From: JBCBSZ01 sp039185015
GTDB taxonomy: Bacteria; Actinomycetota; Acidimicrobiia; Acidimicrobiales; Poriferisodalaceae
Reading direction: 5' to 3'
Assembly: GCA_039185015.1 (NCBI GenBank)
Contig: JBCDAU010000006.1
Location: 121,043-185,042, forward strand
DNA: 64,000 nucleotides
Program-made: the position numbers and the translations under genes
The notes under the pieces: model-generated
The model's input: the letters and a program-made list of their open reading frames with translations, nothing else
Databases searched by the model: none
Told to the model about the DNA's origin: nothing
Shown here: positions 51,347 to 63,500 of the stretch, in pieces
Layout of the letters: each line of letters starts with the position of its first letter
How positions within the stretch are numbered: position 1 is the stretch's first letter

Positions 51347-52600
51347 TCAGCGTGCCGTCGACGGCTCTGCTCCTGACACGGCGAGGTGCCCGTTCACCCG
51401 CCGCCAGAAGAACCGGGCGAGCAGCGCTGCGGCGAAGAAGCCGATCATCAGCGGTCGGGCGGTCTCGTCGAAGCGGCTGTTCACGACCTCGGCCAGCACG
51501 GCGCCCACGCCACCGCTGACCGCGCCGACGACGGCGGCCCCGGTTCCCGCCATCTCACCCAGCGGGCGCATGGCGGCCGCGGTCAGGTTCGGGATCATCA
51601 TCTGGTGGAGCATCAGCACCGCGCTGATGCCGAGGACGAAGGCCCAGAACGGTGGGGCGCCATCGGTGGCGAAGGTCACCGCGAGCACCGCTGCTGTGAT
51701 GCCGATCATCCCGATGGAGAGGCGGTCGATCAGACGGTCGAGACCGATCCGCTCGACCAGCCGGCTGTTGATGAGCATCGCCGACAGCATCACGAGCGCG
51801 GTGCCGCCGAAGAAGACGGGGAACCAGTCGGCCAGGTCGTAGGTCTGGTCGATGATGAGCTCCGCACCGGCGAGGTAGGCCATGAACGCGCCGAAGAGCG
51901 CCGTCAACGCAGCGATCGACGCCGCGGTGCCCGGGGTCCGGAGCACGGTGAGGATCCCTCGCCCCGCGGCACGCACGTTGAGCGGTCGACGCTGGTCCGT
52001 GGCGAGCGTCTCGGGGATGGAGGTGACCGCCACGGCGACCGCTGCTGCCGCGGCAGCGCACATCCAGAACACGGCCTGCCATCCGGACACGGCGAGGATC
52101 CCCGCCGACAGGCTCGGAGCGACGGCGGGCACGAGGAGGAACATCGCCATGACGAGCGACATCTGCTTGGCCATCTGGTCGCCGACGAACGCATCGCGCA
52201 CCATGGCGAGCGCGGCCACACGAGGCGCAGCGCTCGCAAGGCCCCAGCAGAACCTCGTGAGGATCATCAGCCCCAGCGAACCGGCGTAGATCGAGGCGAC
52301 GGCGAACGCGACGTAGAGACCCAGCCCACCCCACATCACCGCCCGGCGACCGAAGCGGTCGGCGAGCAGGCCGGCGGGGAGCAGACCCAGGGAGTTGCCG
52401 GCGAGGTAGGCGGTGACGAGCCCGGTGACGGCGGTGGCATCGGGCTCGAGACCCAGGGAGTCCCGGATCTCGTCGTACGCCGGGAGGACCGTGTCCACGC
52501 CGAGCGCCGTGACGGCCATGCACGCCGACAGGACGGCGATGAAGCCGACACGTCCCGGAACGAACCGCGAGGACGGGGCCGTCGGTCTGGTGTCGGTCAC
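51347..52600 (-). CDS. MFS drug-resistance transporter (Bcr/CflA type)
   Basis: 417 residues, about 12 helices. GLLADRFGRRAVMWGGLGLY is the MFS loop 2-3 signature; VTAYLAGNSLGLLPAGLLAD fits Bcr/CflA. It likely exports small drugs by proton antiport. GTG 52600 has TACCCT 6 nt upstream. Confidence 0.88.
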   Translation of the reverse strand: MTDTRPTAPSSRFVPGRVGFIAVLSACMAVTALGVDTVLPAYDEIRDSLGLEPDATAVTGLVTAYLAGNSLGLLPAGLLADRFGRRAVMWGGLGLYVAFAVASIYAGSLGLMILTRFCWGLASAAPRVAALAMVRDAFVGDQMAKQMSLVMAMFLLVPAVAPSLSAGILAVSGWQAVFWMCAAAAAAVAVAVTSIPETLATDQRRPLNVRAAGRGILTVLRTPGTAASIAALTALFGAFMAYLAGAELIIDQTYDLADWFPVFFGGTALVMLSAMLINSRLVERIGLDRLIDRLSIGMIGITAAVLAVTFATDGAPPFWAFVLGISAVLMLHQMMIPNLTAAAMRPLGEMAGTGAAVVGAVSGGVGAVLAEVVNSRFDETARPLMIGFFAAALLARFFWRRVNGHLAVSGAEPSTAR

Positions 52601-52763
52601 CCGGTCAGGGTAGGGAGGCGAGCGTGTCCGGCCGTCATCCGTACAGGTCGGCCAGGTCGGAGGGCCAGGTCCGCTCGATCGGCGGCTGGACCGAGCCATC
52701 GAGCACCGCCCGGTCCCCGACCGGCTGGTCGAGCGTCACGACGGTCGGACGCGGTGGGTTCCC

Positions 52764-53717
52764 TCAGTAGCCCAGCTCCCGGTCGACCACGTTGCGGAGC
52801 GCCTCACCGGACCGCAGACGGTGGACGTTGTCGACCAGGACGTCGACGATGCGATCGAAGTACTCCTTGCTGAGCGCAGCGATGTGCGGGGTGACCAGCA
52901 CCCCGGGCTCGTCCCAGATCGGGTCCTCGGCCGGCAGCGGTTCCGTCTCGAACACGTCCAGCGCCGCCCGGGCCAGGGGTCCCTCGCGCAGCGACCACCG
53001 GAGCGCGTCGTGGTCGACGATCTCCCCACGGGACACGTCCACGAGCAGGGCACCCTCGGCCACGGCGGCGAGCTCGTCACGGCCGACCAGGCCGACGGTG
53101 TCGGGGGTCAGCGGGACGAGCACGATCACGATGTCGGCGTCCTCCAACACGTCCAATCGCCGTTCGGTCGACACCACCCGGTCGAACCCGTCGACCGGCC
53201 GACCCGATCGACTCACCCCGTCCACCGACACGCCGATGCCCCGCAGCATCTCCGCGCACCCGACGCCGATGTGACCGGTGCCGATGATCACGGCGCGGCT
53301 GCCGGCGAGCGGGGAGTGCAGTTGCCACGCCCACTCGTGGCGCTGCTGCTGCTGGACGAGCTCCGGTACCCGGAGGTGCAGCGAGAGCACCATGCCGAGG
53401 ACGAACTCGGCCATCTCGGGCAGGTGGATGCCGATGGCGTTGCACACGGCCACCCGCTCGGGCAGCTCCGGGGCGGGGAGGATGGAATCCACGCCTGCCC
53501 CGGGCACCTGGATCATCCGGAGGGCGCCGGCGTCGGCCCAGTGCTCGCGCGGGGGTCGGAACGTGAAGAGCACCTCGATCTCACCGATCGCCGCTGCGAA
53601 GGCCGCCTCGTCGGGGAGCACGACGATCTCGGTGTCGGGCAGCAGCTCCCGGGCGCGGACCACCATCGGTCCGAGATCGGGGAACGAGTGGACGACGGGG
53701 ACGCTCGGCGGGGCCAT
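52764..53717 (-). CDS. D-isomer-specific 2-hydroxyacid dehydrogenase
   Basis: 317 residues. NAD motif AVIIGTGHIGVGCAEMLRGI; LLVDVSRGEIVDHDAL with the catalytic Arg; IWDEPGVLVTPHIAALSKEY with the His. The catalytic Glu is in FETEPLP. Substrate unknown. ATG 53717 has TAGTGT 8 nt upstream; GTG 53729 also possible. Confidence 0.88.
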   Translation of the reverse strand: MAPPSVPVVHSFPDLGPMVVRARELLPDTEIVVLPDEAAFAAAIGEIEVLFTFRPPREHWADAGALRMIQVPGAGVDSILPAPELPERVAVCNAIGIHLPEMAEFVLGMVLSLHLRVPELVQQQQRHEWAWQLHSPLAGSRAVIIGTGHIGVGCAEMLRGIGVSVDGVSRSGRPVDGFDRVVSTERRLDVLEDADIVIVLVPLTPDTVGLVGRDELAAVAEGALLVDVSRGEIVDHDALRWSLREGPLARAALDVFETEPLPAEDPIWDEPGVLVTPHIAALSKEYFDRIVDVLVDNVHRLRSGEALRNVVDRELGY

Positions 53718-53891
53718 CGGCCCGGACACTACGCCCGATCACCTGGGCCCACCTCCAGCCGATCGCGGGTCGGCTCACGCCACACCGGGCGTTGCCGATG
53801 GACGAAGGCGGCGACACCATCGCACCGCACGAGGGGGCGATGCGACGGCCACCGACCGCGCGGTCCGAGGAGCGGTCGTCTGGCCTCGGCC

Positions 53892-54398
53892 TCAGCGGGT
53901 GACGAAGCCGACCAGCTCGTCCACGAGGTCGTCGACCGACCGAGTCGCATCGAGGCGGAGGTCGGCGACCGCCTCGAACAGGGGTCGGCGGCGTTGGTGC
54001 AACGCTGTGAGGGCCTCGGGATCGATCGTGCGGCGATGGGTGCCGGTCGCCGCCCGCTGGAGGGCGAGCTCGACCGGGACGTCCAACCAGACGACGGTCG
54101 AGCGTCGAGCGAGCGCGCGTCGACACGGCTCGCACTCGACGACCCACGCCGCTGCCGAGACGACAAGGGGATCGGGGAACGACAGCGCTCCGAGGAGCAC
54201 CGCCTCCTCGAGATCGTGGAGCGCGTCGACGCCGTCAGCCTCGGCGATCTCGGCGCCGGTACACCCGAAGAGCGTCTCGATCTGTCCATCGGAATCGAGG
54301 TGGCGCCGCCCGAGACGCTCAGCGACCGGGGTCGCGAGGCTGGACTTCCCGGCGCCCACGAGCCCGGTGACCACGACGTGAGGCGAGGCTCCGATCAC
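53892..54398 (-). CDS. Shikimate-kinase-like P-loop kinase
   Basis: 168 residues. Walker A GLVGAGKSS, HLDSDGQIETLFGCTGAEIA, and the lid/C-terminal RRRPLFEAVADLRLD match shikimate kinase. The GGG shikimate-binding motif is replaced by AAW (VVSAAAWVV), so it may use another substrate. A 5-base overlap with no gene; no aro genes nearby. Confidence 0.75.
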   Translation of the reverse strand: MIGASPHVVVTGLVGAGKSSLATPVAERLGRRHLDSDGQIETLFGCTGAEIAEADGVDALHDLEEAVLLGALSFPDPLVVSAAAWVVECEPCRRALARRSTVVWLDVPVELALQRAATGTHRRTIDPEALTALHQRRRPLFEAVADLRLDATRSVDDLVDELVGFVTR

Positions 54399-54473
54399 GG
54401 GCCCATCGTCGTCGAACCGAGGGAGCTCCGCGGGTCGACCGCTCCGGACGACCAGCGGTCCGACCCGGACGTC

Positions 54474-54507
54474 CGAGGCCCCGGCCGAGTGAACGGCCGA
54501 GGCCTCG
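54474..54507 (-). terminator. Terminator-like hairpin downstream of giant gene
   Basis: A 14-bp stem with one C-A mismatch (54474-54487 with 54494-54507) around AGTGAA, 17 bp after the giant gene's stop and before the kinase gene. No T-run. Confidence 0.55.
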
Positions 54508-54524
54508 CTTGACGTCCGCCCGGA

Positions 54525-57500
54525 TCAGGCCCCTCCGGCGTTGCGCACCTCGATCGCGTTCACGAGCGGGTTCTGCACACCCGTCGTGGTGTAGGTGATC
54601 GTGATGACGCCGTCGCCGTCATCGGTGACGTTGAACAGCTCGGCACCACCGATCTGGTGGCCGTAGGTCGCCGACAGATCGAGGTCGTCGAGCACGACGT
54701 TGCCCTCGATGCTGACGTCGAAGATCCGCGTGCCCACGCCGCTCGTGCCGGGCCAGCCGTTCATCATGTAGAGGTACACGTCGACGTTCTGCCCGGCGAT
54801 CACCGGGATCTCCCAGGTCATCGACGTGTCCGAGTATCGCTCGGTACCGAACAGCGTCGATGGCACCCACCCCGGCACCGAGGGATCGAGCCCGCCGACG
54901 GGGAACGCCCCGACATCGTTGCTGCCGGCTGCGGTCAGCGTCGGGTGGTTGGCGACGTCGCTGTCGGCCTCCCAGTCCTGCTCACCGTCGATGGCAGCGA
55001 CGGTCGGCCCGCCGGCGTTGATCCGCTCGATGATGTCGGGGGCGGGCGGGTCCTCGACGGTGATCGTGACCGTCGAGGACGTGGCGGAGGCATCGGTGTC
55101 GTCCGCGACGGCATCAGCCGTTGCGGCGACGCTCACATCGACGTCGCCGGTCGCCGCTCCGGACAAGTCGACGGTGAAGCGGCAGGTCGCCAGGTCGCCG
55201 AACCCGAGGACGGCCGGGACGGCCGGATCGCAGCCGGCGCCGATGCCCACCGGGGCGTCGACGCCCGTCGTCTGCTCCACCGCCGTCAGATCGACGTCCG
55301 GGTTCGTGATCGGGTTCGTCACCAGCGTGACGAGCTCGAAGGGACCAGCCACGCCGGTGACGGTCGGGACCAGCTCGACGATCTCGATGGCCTTGATCGT
55401 CGTGTTCTCGATCGGGCCGTGGAGGAGGTCGATGTCGATCCCGTCTCCGTCGGCGACGACGACGAAGCGCTCCTGGACGGCGACGAACTGCCCGCCGGCC
55501 GCATCGAGCTGGTCGTAGTCGTCGAGGACGAGCTCGCCGTCGATCAGCACGTCGAAGAGCCGGTCACCGGGGTTGGACGTCGGCGGGTTGGTCTCGGCGA
55601 AGATGAGCCGGACCTCCACCGGGGTCCCGGAGGCGACGGGGAAGTTCCAGCCCATGGCGAGGCCGGACGGCGGGTCCCATCGCTCTACCTGGTAGACGGC
55701 GGCCGGCACGCTCGACGGGATCGTCGGTCCGGCGGTCACGGTCGTGCCGCTGGTCACCGCCTTCTTCTGGCCGTTGGGCTGGGCGACGTAGGCAGCGTCC
55801 AGGAAGGGCGACCCGGTGAACACCGGATCGGCTCCCCAGTCGATGCCACCGTCGATCGCAGAGGTCGCCGTGTCCGAGCCGGCGTTGACCCGGTACAGCG
55901 CATCGCCCACGGCGAACGACTCGACGACGACCGGGTCCACCACGAACGGCGCCGGGGTGATCTCACGGATCTCGATCGCGCTGATCTTCGGGTTGTCGGC
56001 CGAGGCCGGACCGACGAGCACGTCGATGTTGCCGTCGGAGGTGACGACCGTGTCGAAGACGACACCGGTGTCGGGTCCGTAGGTGGTCTGCAGATCGAGA
56101 TCGTCGACGACGACCGTCCCATCGACGCTCACATCGAACACCCGGGACACCACGCTGTTGAAGGTCTCGGCGAAGTACAGCCGCACCTCGACCTCGGCGC
56201 CGACCGGGACCGGGAAGTCCCAGTCGTGGGTCGACCAGCGCTCGGTCTGGAAGAGCGCCGCCGGCGTGCCCACCGGCACGGTCGGATCGCTGGTGTCCTG
56301 CGCGTCGCTCGTGGAGCTCGTGTTGCCCCCGGTCCCCAGCGGAGACGGGCTGGCTGTGGTGTCGACGGCCCAGTCGCCGTCCGGGTCGACGACGGCGGGA
56401 CCGCCGGCGTTGACCCGGAAGAGGACGGCCCCGGCCTCGGTCTGGGTGACATCGATCGTCAGCGGCTCCATGACCTCCGGAGCGATGCCGTCGCTGGCCC
56501 CGACGGTCACCTCGTAGCTGCCCGAGTCATCCAGATCCGTCGCCCAGGTGATCTCACCGGTCGACGGATCGATCGCCATCCCCACCGGCGCACCAGCCAG
56601 CGAGTACGTGATCGGGTCGAGATCGGCGTCCGTCGCCGTGACGAAGAACGACAGCACATCGCCCTCCCCCACCGACGTCGAACCGGCCGACGTGATCGCC
56701 GGCGCGGTGTTGGTGGGAGCCGCGGCGACGAGCACCTCGATCTCCTCCCAGCCGACGGCGAACGGATCGGCGGTGCCGAACGAGCCCGAGTTGAACGACG
56801 TCGAGATCACCCCGATCGCCAGCGCCTCGGGACCGTCCAGCCAGTCGAGCGGGATGGTCGTCGTACCGACCGACGTCAGGCCGCTCCCGGTGTCGTAGAA
56901 GCCCTCGACCGAACCGGTGACCGGGTCGATCACGAGCTGCAGCTCGGTGTTCTGCGCGCTGCCGACGACGCTCGGCACCGCCGGGTTGGCGACGCTCGTG
57001 AACGAACCGGCCTCCTCGATGCCCATCTGGACGCCACCGGTCCCACCGCCGGCGTTGACGACGAGCTTCAGGTAGTTGTCCTGGTCGCCCGGCCCGATGA
57101 AGATGCCCGCCGACTGGAAGTTCGCCGGTGTGAACCCGGCCGGGAACGGCTCGAGGACGAGGCTCCGCACGGTCGTCTCGCCGGTCAGGCTCGCCGGATC
57201 GACGCCGAACTGCAGCGCGTTGAGCTGGTCGTTCGGTGTCTCGAAGGCGTCGCCCGGGGGCGTGTCGACGATGGTGAGGATGCTCGCCGCACCGCCGAGC
57301 TTCACGTTCTCCGAACCGTCCCAGTTCGACTCCCAGTCCTGCCCGTTGGTCATCAGGCCGGTGAAGCCGAGGCCGTTGAAGATGACCGGCGAGCCCGCCA
57401 CCGAGCTCTGCTCGAAGGTGTAGAGCAGCGGCGCCGTGGTGGTCAGGCCGTTGTCCGGATCGAGGGCGAACGTGTCGACGTCGTCGGTGATGCCGTCATT

Positions 57501-60500
57501 GTCGTCGTCGTTGTCGTTGAGATCGGAGACGCCGTCGCCGTCCTGATCGGCCGGGGTGTCGCCGCCGTTGCAGGGGTCGGTTCCGTTGTCGATCTCGTCG
57601 GCGTTGCTGTAGCCGTCGGCGTCCTCGTCGATCGCCGGGTCGTCGGCCCCCGTGCAGGAGATGCCGAAGTCGTTGGGCTCGAAGAAGACGATGCTGTCGC
57701 TGCCGAACTCGGCCACGACGATGATGCCGGGGAAGAGCCCGTCGTCGCCGACAGCGACGATGTCGAGCGGACCGCCGAGACCGGAGAAGAACAGCTGCTC
57801 CGGACCGGTGGTGCCCCCATCGCCGAGGTCGACGAGGCCGGTGCCCGCACCGTCGCGCTTCGCCCGGTAGACGCTCGAGCCGAAGGTGGTCATCAGCAGG
57901 TCGCCCTGGAGCGCACCGCCGAAGTTCGAGGCGGTGTACTCGGTGATGCCGTTGGTCGAGCCGCCGATCACGGCGAGACCGCCGCCCGGTCCGGGGGTGG
58001 CGTTGGTACCGGCCGGCACGTAGTCGCACGCCTGGTCGAGGGAGAACGGCGGGGTCCCCCGCACCGCACCCGGGAAGATGGTCGGGTTGCCCTGCGTCGG
58101 GTTGGCGTGGCCGGCGTGGTATCCGAAGGGCACGTAGTGCAGCTGGTCGTTCTGGGTGTTGCCGGTGCCGACCTCGACGTCGGTGCAGGTGTTGTTCACA
58201 CCTTCACCGGTCGGCGGACCGCCCCAGCCACCGTTCGGCCCGTTGTCCGTGGCGAACAGGAACCCGTCCTCGGTGAGCACCAGGTCGTAGCCGTTGCGCC
58301 AGCCCGTCGACCAGATGTCGACCGGTCCGGCCACATCGAAGATGGCCATGTTGGCGCCATCGGCACCGCCGAACGGATCGGGGTTGCCCACGACGTTGCC
58401 CGGTGCGACCGAGCCGGCCGTCCCGAGGGTCGGCAGGTTGTAGGTGTTCTCGCCGATGGCTGCGAGGTCGATCGAGAGGATCGACGCCGACAGCGCGTAC
58501 TCCGGTGTGAAGGCGAAGTTGTTGGACTTGCCGCCCTGGTTGGTGTGACCACCCGACTGCACGTAGAGCGTGTTGCCGTCGGGGCTCAGCTGCAGACCAT
58601 TGGTGGCGTGGTTCTCCTCCGAGCGGGGCAGGCCCTGCACCAGGTTGAGCAGGTCCCAATCGGCACCGTTCCAGGTCAGTCGGCTGACGACACCGGAGTT
58701 GGTGTCGAGGCCGGTGTCGTTGCCGCTGCCGCCCGCACCGATCCGTGGATCGCTCGACGACACGTACAGCACCGGGTTGGTGGCGGTGCCCTCGGCGATC
58801 AGGCCGGTGACCTGGCGGTTCGTCTGGCCGGGAGCCAGCGAGCCGTCGTCGTTGTGGTTCGGGAGGTTCTTGACGTCGAGGATCGTCTCGGTGGCCGTCA
58901 CCGTGAAGGTGCCGGAGCCGGGCGCCGCGCCGTCACGGGAGACCGTGTAGGCGTAGATGGTGCCGTTCTGCTGGGCGACGTAGAGCCGACCGTCCGGACC
59001 CCAGTCGAGCGAGGTCGGGTTGTTCGAGATCTCGCCCTGCAGGTTGGTCTTGCTGAACGAGACCGGGACGTTCGTGGTCGCGACACCGTCGAGGTCGATC
59101 GTGATCGGCGAGTTGGCGCCGTCGTGGGTGATCGTCACCGAACCGGTGGCTGCCGTCGCGGAGGCGGCCGAGAAGGTCACCTCGAACGAGTCGCTGCCAT
59201 TGACCGGCAGGACGATCGGCGTCACCGCGTCGGTCGAGAACTCCGACCCCGTCACGCTGACGTCGGTGATCGTGATCGCCGGATCGCCGACCTCGAAGCC
59301 GAGGTTGTTCAGGGTGATCGTCGCGCTCGGGTTCGAGCCCACGGCCACGGCACCGAAGTCGACCTCGGTCGGGGTGGCGGCGAGCACGCCGGGCTGCGAC
59401 TCGGCGACCACGACCTCCACCGCGTTCACGAGCGGGTTCTCCACCACGTTCGAGAAGGCGATGTCGACCGAGCCGTCCGAGACGACCAGGTACTGCAGTA
59501 GGCCGCCGACCTGATGGCCGAACGTGTCGACGAGGTCGAGGTCGTCCTCGACCACGGCGCCGTCGATGGAGATGTCGTAGACCCGATCGCCGACGCCACT
59601 GGTTCCGCCGAAGCCGTTGCCTAGGTACAGGTTCACGTAGACCTGGGTGCCGGCGGGGGCCGGGATGGAGTAGGCGAAGCCGCCGGTCGAGAAGCGCTCG
59701 GTGTCGAACACCGCTCCCGGCACCGAGGCCGGGACCGTCGGGCCCGGGTCGTTGCCGGCGAAGCCGGACTCACCGTCGCTGCCCACGTCGGAGAGGAACG
59801 GGTGGTTGCCGGCACCGTTGTCGGCCTCCCAGTCCGGTCCACCGTCGACCGCGGCGAGGAGGGGGCCACCGCTGTTGATGCGAGCCAGCACCTGACCGAC
59901 GCCTGGCGACGTGTCGCCGGTCCCGGTCAGCTCGATGGTCTGCGGCGAGGCGTTCGCCCCGTCGTGGGCCACCTCGAGATCGGCCGTGAACGGACCGACG
60001 GCCGTCCCGCTGTAGGTGACCGTGACCTCGACGCTGTCGCTCGGGCCGACGTAGATCGGACCGCCGTTCGAGACGCCGAACACGCCGGCGTCGGCGCCGG
60101 TGATGTCGACCGAGGCAACGCGGATCGCAGGGGTGCCCGGTGCCGCGTCGTTGGCGATCGTCACGGTGCCGGTCGGCGTCGAGTCGTCGAGCACCAGCGG
60201 GTCCGGCGTCGCGGTGATGTTGCCGCTCGCGACGATGTTGGTCGCTCCGAGATCGATGATCTCGATGCCCTTGATCGCCGCGTTCTGGACGTCGCTGACC
60301 AGCTCGAGGTTGATCGTGTCGTCCGCGAGGGCGACCTCGAACGAGCGCATGATGCCGGCGTCGGTGCCGACCTCGTCGAAGACGTCGAGAGCGTCGAGGA
60401 TCGTCTCATCCTCGAGCGTCACGTCGAAGACGCGCTCGCCGACGGTGTCGATCGGGTTCTGCCCGGTCGTGAAGATCTCGGCGAAGTAGACGTTCACCAG

Positions 60501-63500
60501 GTAGGTGTTGCCCGAGCTCGCCGGGAACGCCCACTCCAAGCTCATCTCGGCCGAATCGACGAAGCGCTCCGTCTGGAACAGCGCCCCGGGCGCCTGCGGT
60601 GGCACGGACGGGTCGGTGAGGTCGATCGCGTTCGTCGTGTCGAAGACGCCGGAGGCCGGACCTGCCACGAGGTACTGCGACGGGGACCCCGAGGTGTCGG
60701 AGGACCACGCCGGCGACGACCCGTCCGCGGCCGGGACCTCCGGACCACCGGCGTTCACCCGGAACAGCGCCGTGGCGTCGGCCGGCAGGACCGTGATGGT
60801 GACGACCTCGTCGGTCGTCTCCCCGTCGGCGGTCGCCGACACGGTGACCGCGTACACGCCGGTGTCGGAGACCTGGGTGGCCCAGGCGATGTCACCGGTG
60901 CCGTCGGCGTCGTCGGTCAGGACCGCACCGAGCGCCTCGATGTCCGGCGACGACACGATGTCGAGCGTGATCGGGTCACCGTTCGGGTCGACGGCCGTGA
61001 TGTCGATGTTCACCGGATCGCCGGCGTTGACGGTCACGTCGGCGATCGGCGTGAACACCGGTGCGGTCGAGTCGACCTTCTCCAGGTAGACGAAGTTCGA
61101 CGGATCCGACGCTGCTCCGCCGGCCTCGTAGCCGGCCATCAGGTAGTAGAGGTCGACCGGGTCGGCGACCAGCGGCTCCTGCACCAGGTCGTCGAGGGCG
61201 ATGGTCACCGTCGCGGTGCCGGCACCGTCGAGGGTCGCGGGGTAGGCGACGACGTCCTCGGCCTTGTTGGCCTCGAACGGATCGGGCTGGAAGCCGGGAT
61301 CGAGGTCGTAGCCGGACTCGACGACGTAGAGGACGACGTCGGCGTTCGGATCACCGGTGATCACGACATCGACCGTGTCGGCGGTCGTCAGGCCGGCGGT
61401 GGCTCCGTTGGCGAAGACGGTCGCCCCGAGCGCCACGGACGGCACGTCGATCGACGGACCGGCCCCCAGGTTCGGGGCGACGAGCTGTCCCGCGGCGTCG
61501 TTGATGCCGTTGTCGGCGTCGCCCGACGACTGGACGAAGAGCTCGCCGACCAGTTCCGTGGCGTCGGAGAAGGTCAGCGTCACGATCGAGCCGGAGAGCT
61601 CGAAGCCGGAGACCTCACCGGAGTTGCCGTTGACGGCCAGACCCTGGTTCGACAACGGGTCGGTGTCGACCGCGAACACGATCGTCTCGCCCGGCTGCCA
61701 GTCGTTCGCCTGGAACGTCAGGGTCTCGTAGCCACCCTCACGAGGGGCACCGAACGGGTCGATGCACGGATCGACCGGGGCGACGAGCCCGACGACCGAC
61801 GCACTGGTCGCGTCCGGCTCGAAGCACTTGCCCAGCGCGTTGCCGGCTGCGCCGCTCGGGTCGAACACGATGTCCGGGTAGAGCGCGGTCGAGATGTCGA
61901 TCGACACCTGCTCGAGCTCGAGACCGAGCGTCGAGGTGTTGGTCACCGCGATGCTCCCCGGCTGGAAGGTGCTCGTTCCGGGCAGGTTCTCGGAGCCATC
62001 GTGGATAACGACGGTGGCCGCGGCCTGTGGCCCGTCGACGACGGTGATGTTGAACGCCTCGACGGACTGCCCGCTGGCGTCATCGGCGGTGATGGTCACC
62101 GTGTAGGTGCCGAGGTCGGCGAGCGCCGGCGTCCACGTCAGCTGACCGGTGCCATCGGTGTTGTCGGTGAACACCGCGCCGAGCGCCTCGATGTCGGGGG
62201 TCGAGCCGAGGGCGAGGGTGAACAGGTCACCGTTGGGGTCGACCGCCGCGACGTCGACGACGAGGGTCTCGTCCGCAGCGACGGTGACGTCGTCGAGCGG
62301 GGTGATGAGGGGCAGCGTCGAGTCGACCTTCCGGAGGTACACGAAGTCGGACGGATCGGACAGCGCGGCGCCGTCCTCGTACGCCGCCATCAGGTAGTAG
62401 AGGTCGATCGGATCGCCGACCAGCGGCTCCTGTACGAGGTCGTCGAGGGCGATCGAGATCGTCGCCGTGCCGGCACCGTCGAGGGTGGCCGCGTAGGCGA
62501 CGATGTCTTCGGCCTTGTTGGCCTCGAACGGATCGGGGTCGAAGCCCGGGTCGACGTCGCTGCCCGACTCGGTCACGTACAGCACCACGTCGGTGTTCGG
62601 GAGCCCGGTGACCACCACGTCGACGACGTCGTCGGTGGTCAGGCCGGCGGTCGCGCCGTTGGTGAACACGGTCGGGCCGAGGATCACCGACGGCACGTCG
62701 ATGCTCGGACCGGTCCCGAGGTTCGGGGCGAGGAGCTGGCCCGCGCCGTCGGCGATGCCGTTGTCGGCATCAGCAGTCGGCTGGACGATCAGCTCGTCGA
62801 CGAGCTGAGAGGCATCGGCGAAGGTCATCGTGACCGTCGAGCCACTCAGCTCGAAGCCGGAGACCGCACCCGAGTTGCCCGCACCGGGCACGCCCTGGAT
62901 CGAGGTCGGATCGATGTCGACCGACAGGGCGAGGCTCTCACCCGGACCCCAGTCGGTCGCCTGGATCGTGATCGTCTCGAAGCCCCCGTCGCGCGCCCCG
63001 CCGAAGGGGTCGTCGCACGGATCGACCGGCGCGACGAACCCGACGGCCGCGGCATCGCCGGCGTTGGGCTCCAGGCACTTGGCCAGCGCGTCACCGGCCG
63101 AGCCCAGCGGGTCAAAGAGGACGTCGGGGTAGAGGGCCGTCGACAGGTCGATGGTGACCTCATCGAGCTCGAGCCCGAAGGTCGAGGTGTTGGTGATCAC
63201 GATGCTGTCGCCGCCGAAGGTGCTGGCGCTCAGGATCGCCTCGGAGCCGTCGTTGATCGTGACGGTCGCCGATGCCGTGGGGTTCACGGCCGGGCCGTCG
63301 CAGCCGGCGGCCTCGTTGGCGGCGACCTCACCGGCGGTGAGCGCGACGTCGTAGATCGCCACCTGGCAGAGGGTGCCTGCCCAGGGACGGCTGCCGTCGT
63401 TCTCGTTGGCGAGCAGGAGCGGGTAGGCGAGGTTCCAGTTGGAGGTGTCGCCGCCGACCACGTTCGAGTTGGTGGGGACCCCGTCGACGTAGAGCACCCG

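Noticed and set aside
52762..52766. TGA of the 2-hydroxyacid dehydrogenase as selenocysteine
   Set aside because: The family ends at this length, the extension has no Sec-type motif and no hairpin is seen.
54657..59501. 1614-residue plus-strand open frame
   Set aside because: Antisense shadow of the giant malectin protein, whose domains are clear on the minus strand; the shadow has Arg/Gly/Asp/Val bias and no motifs.
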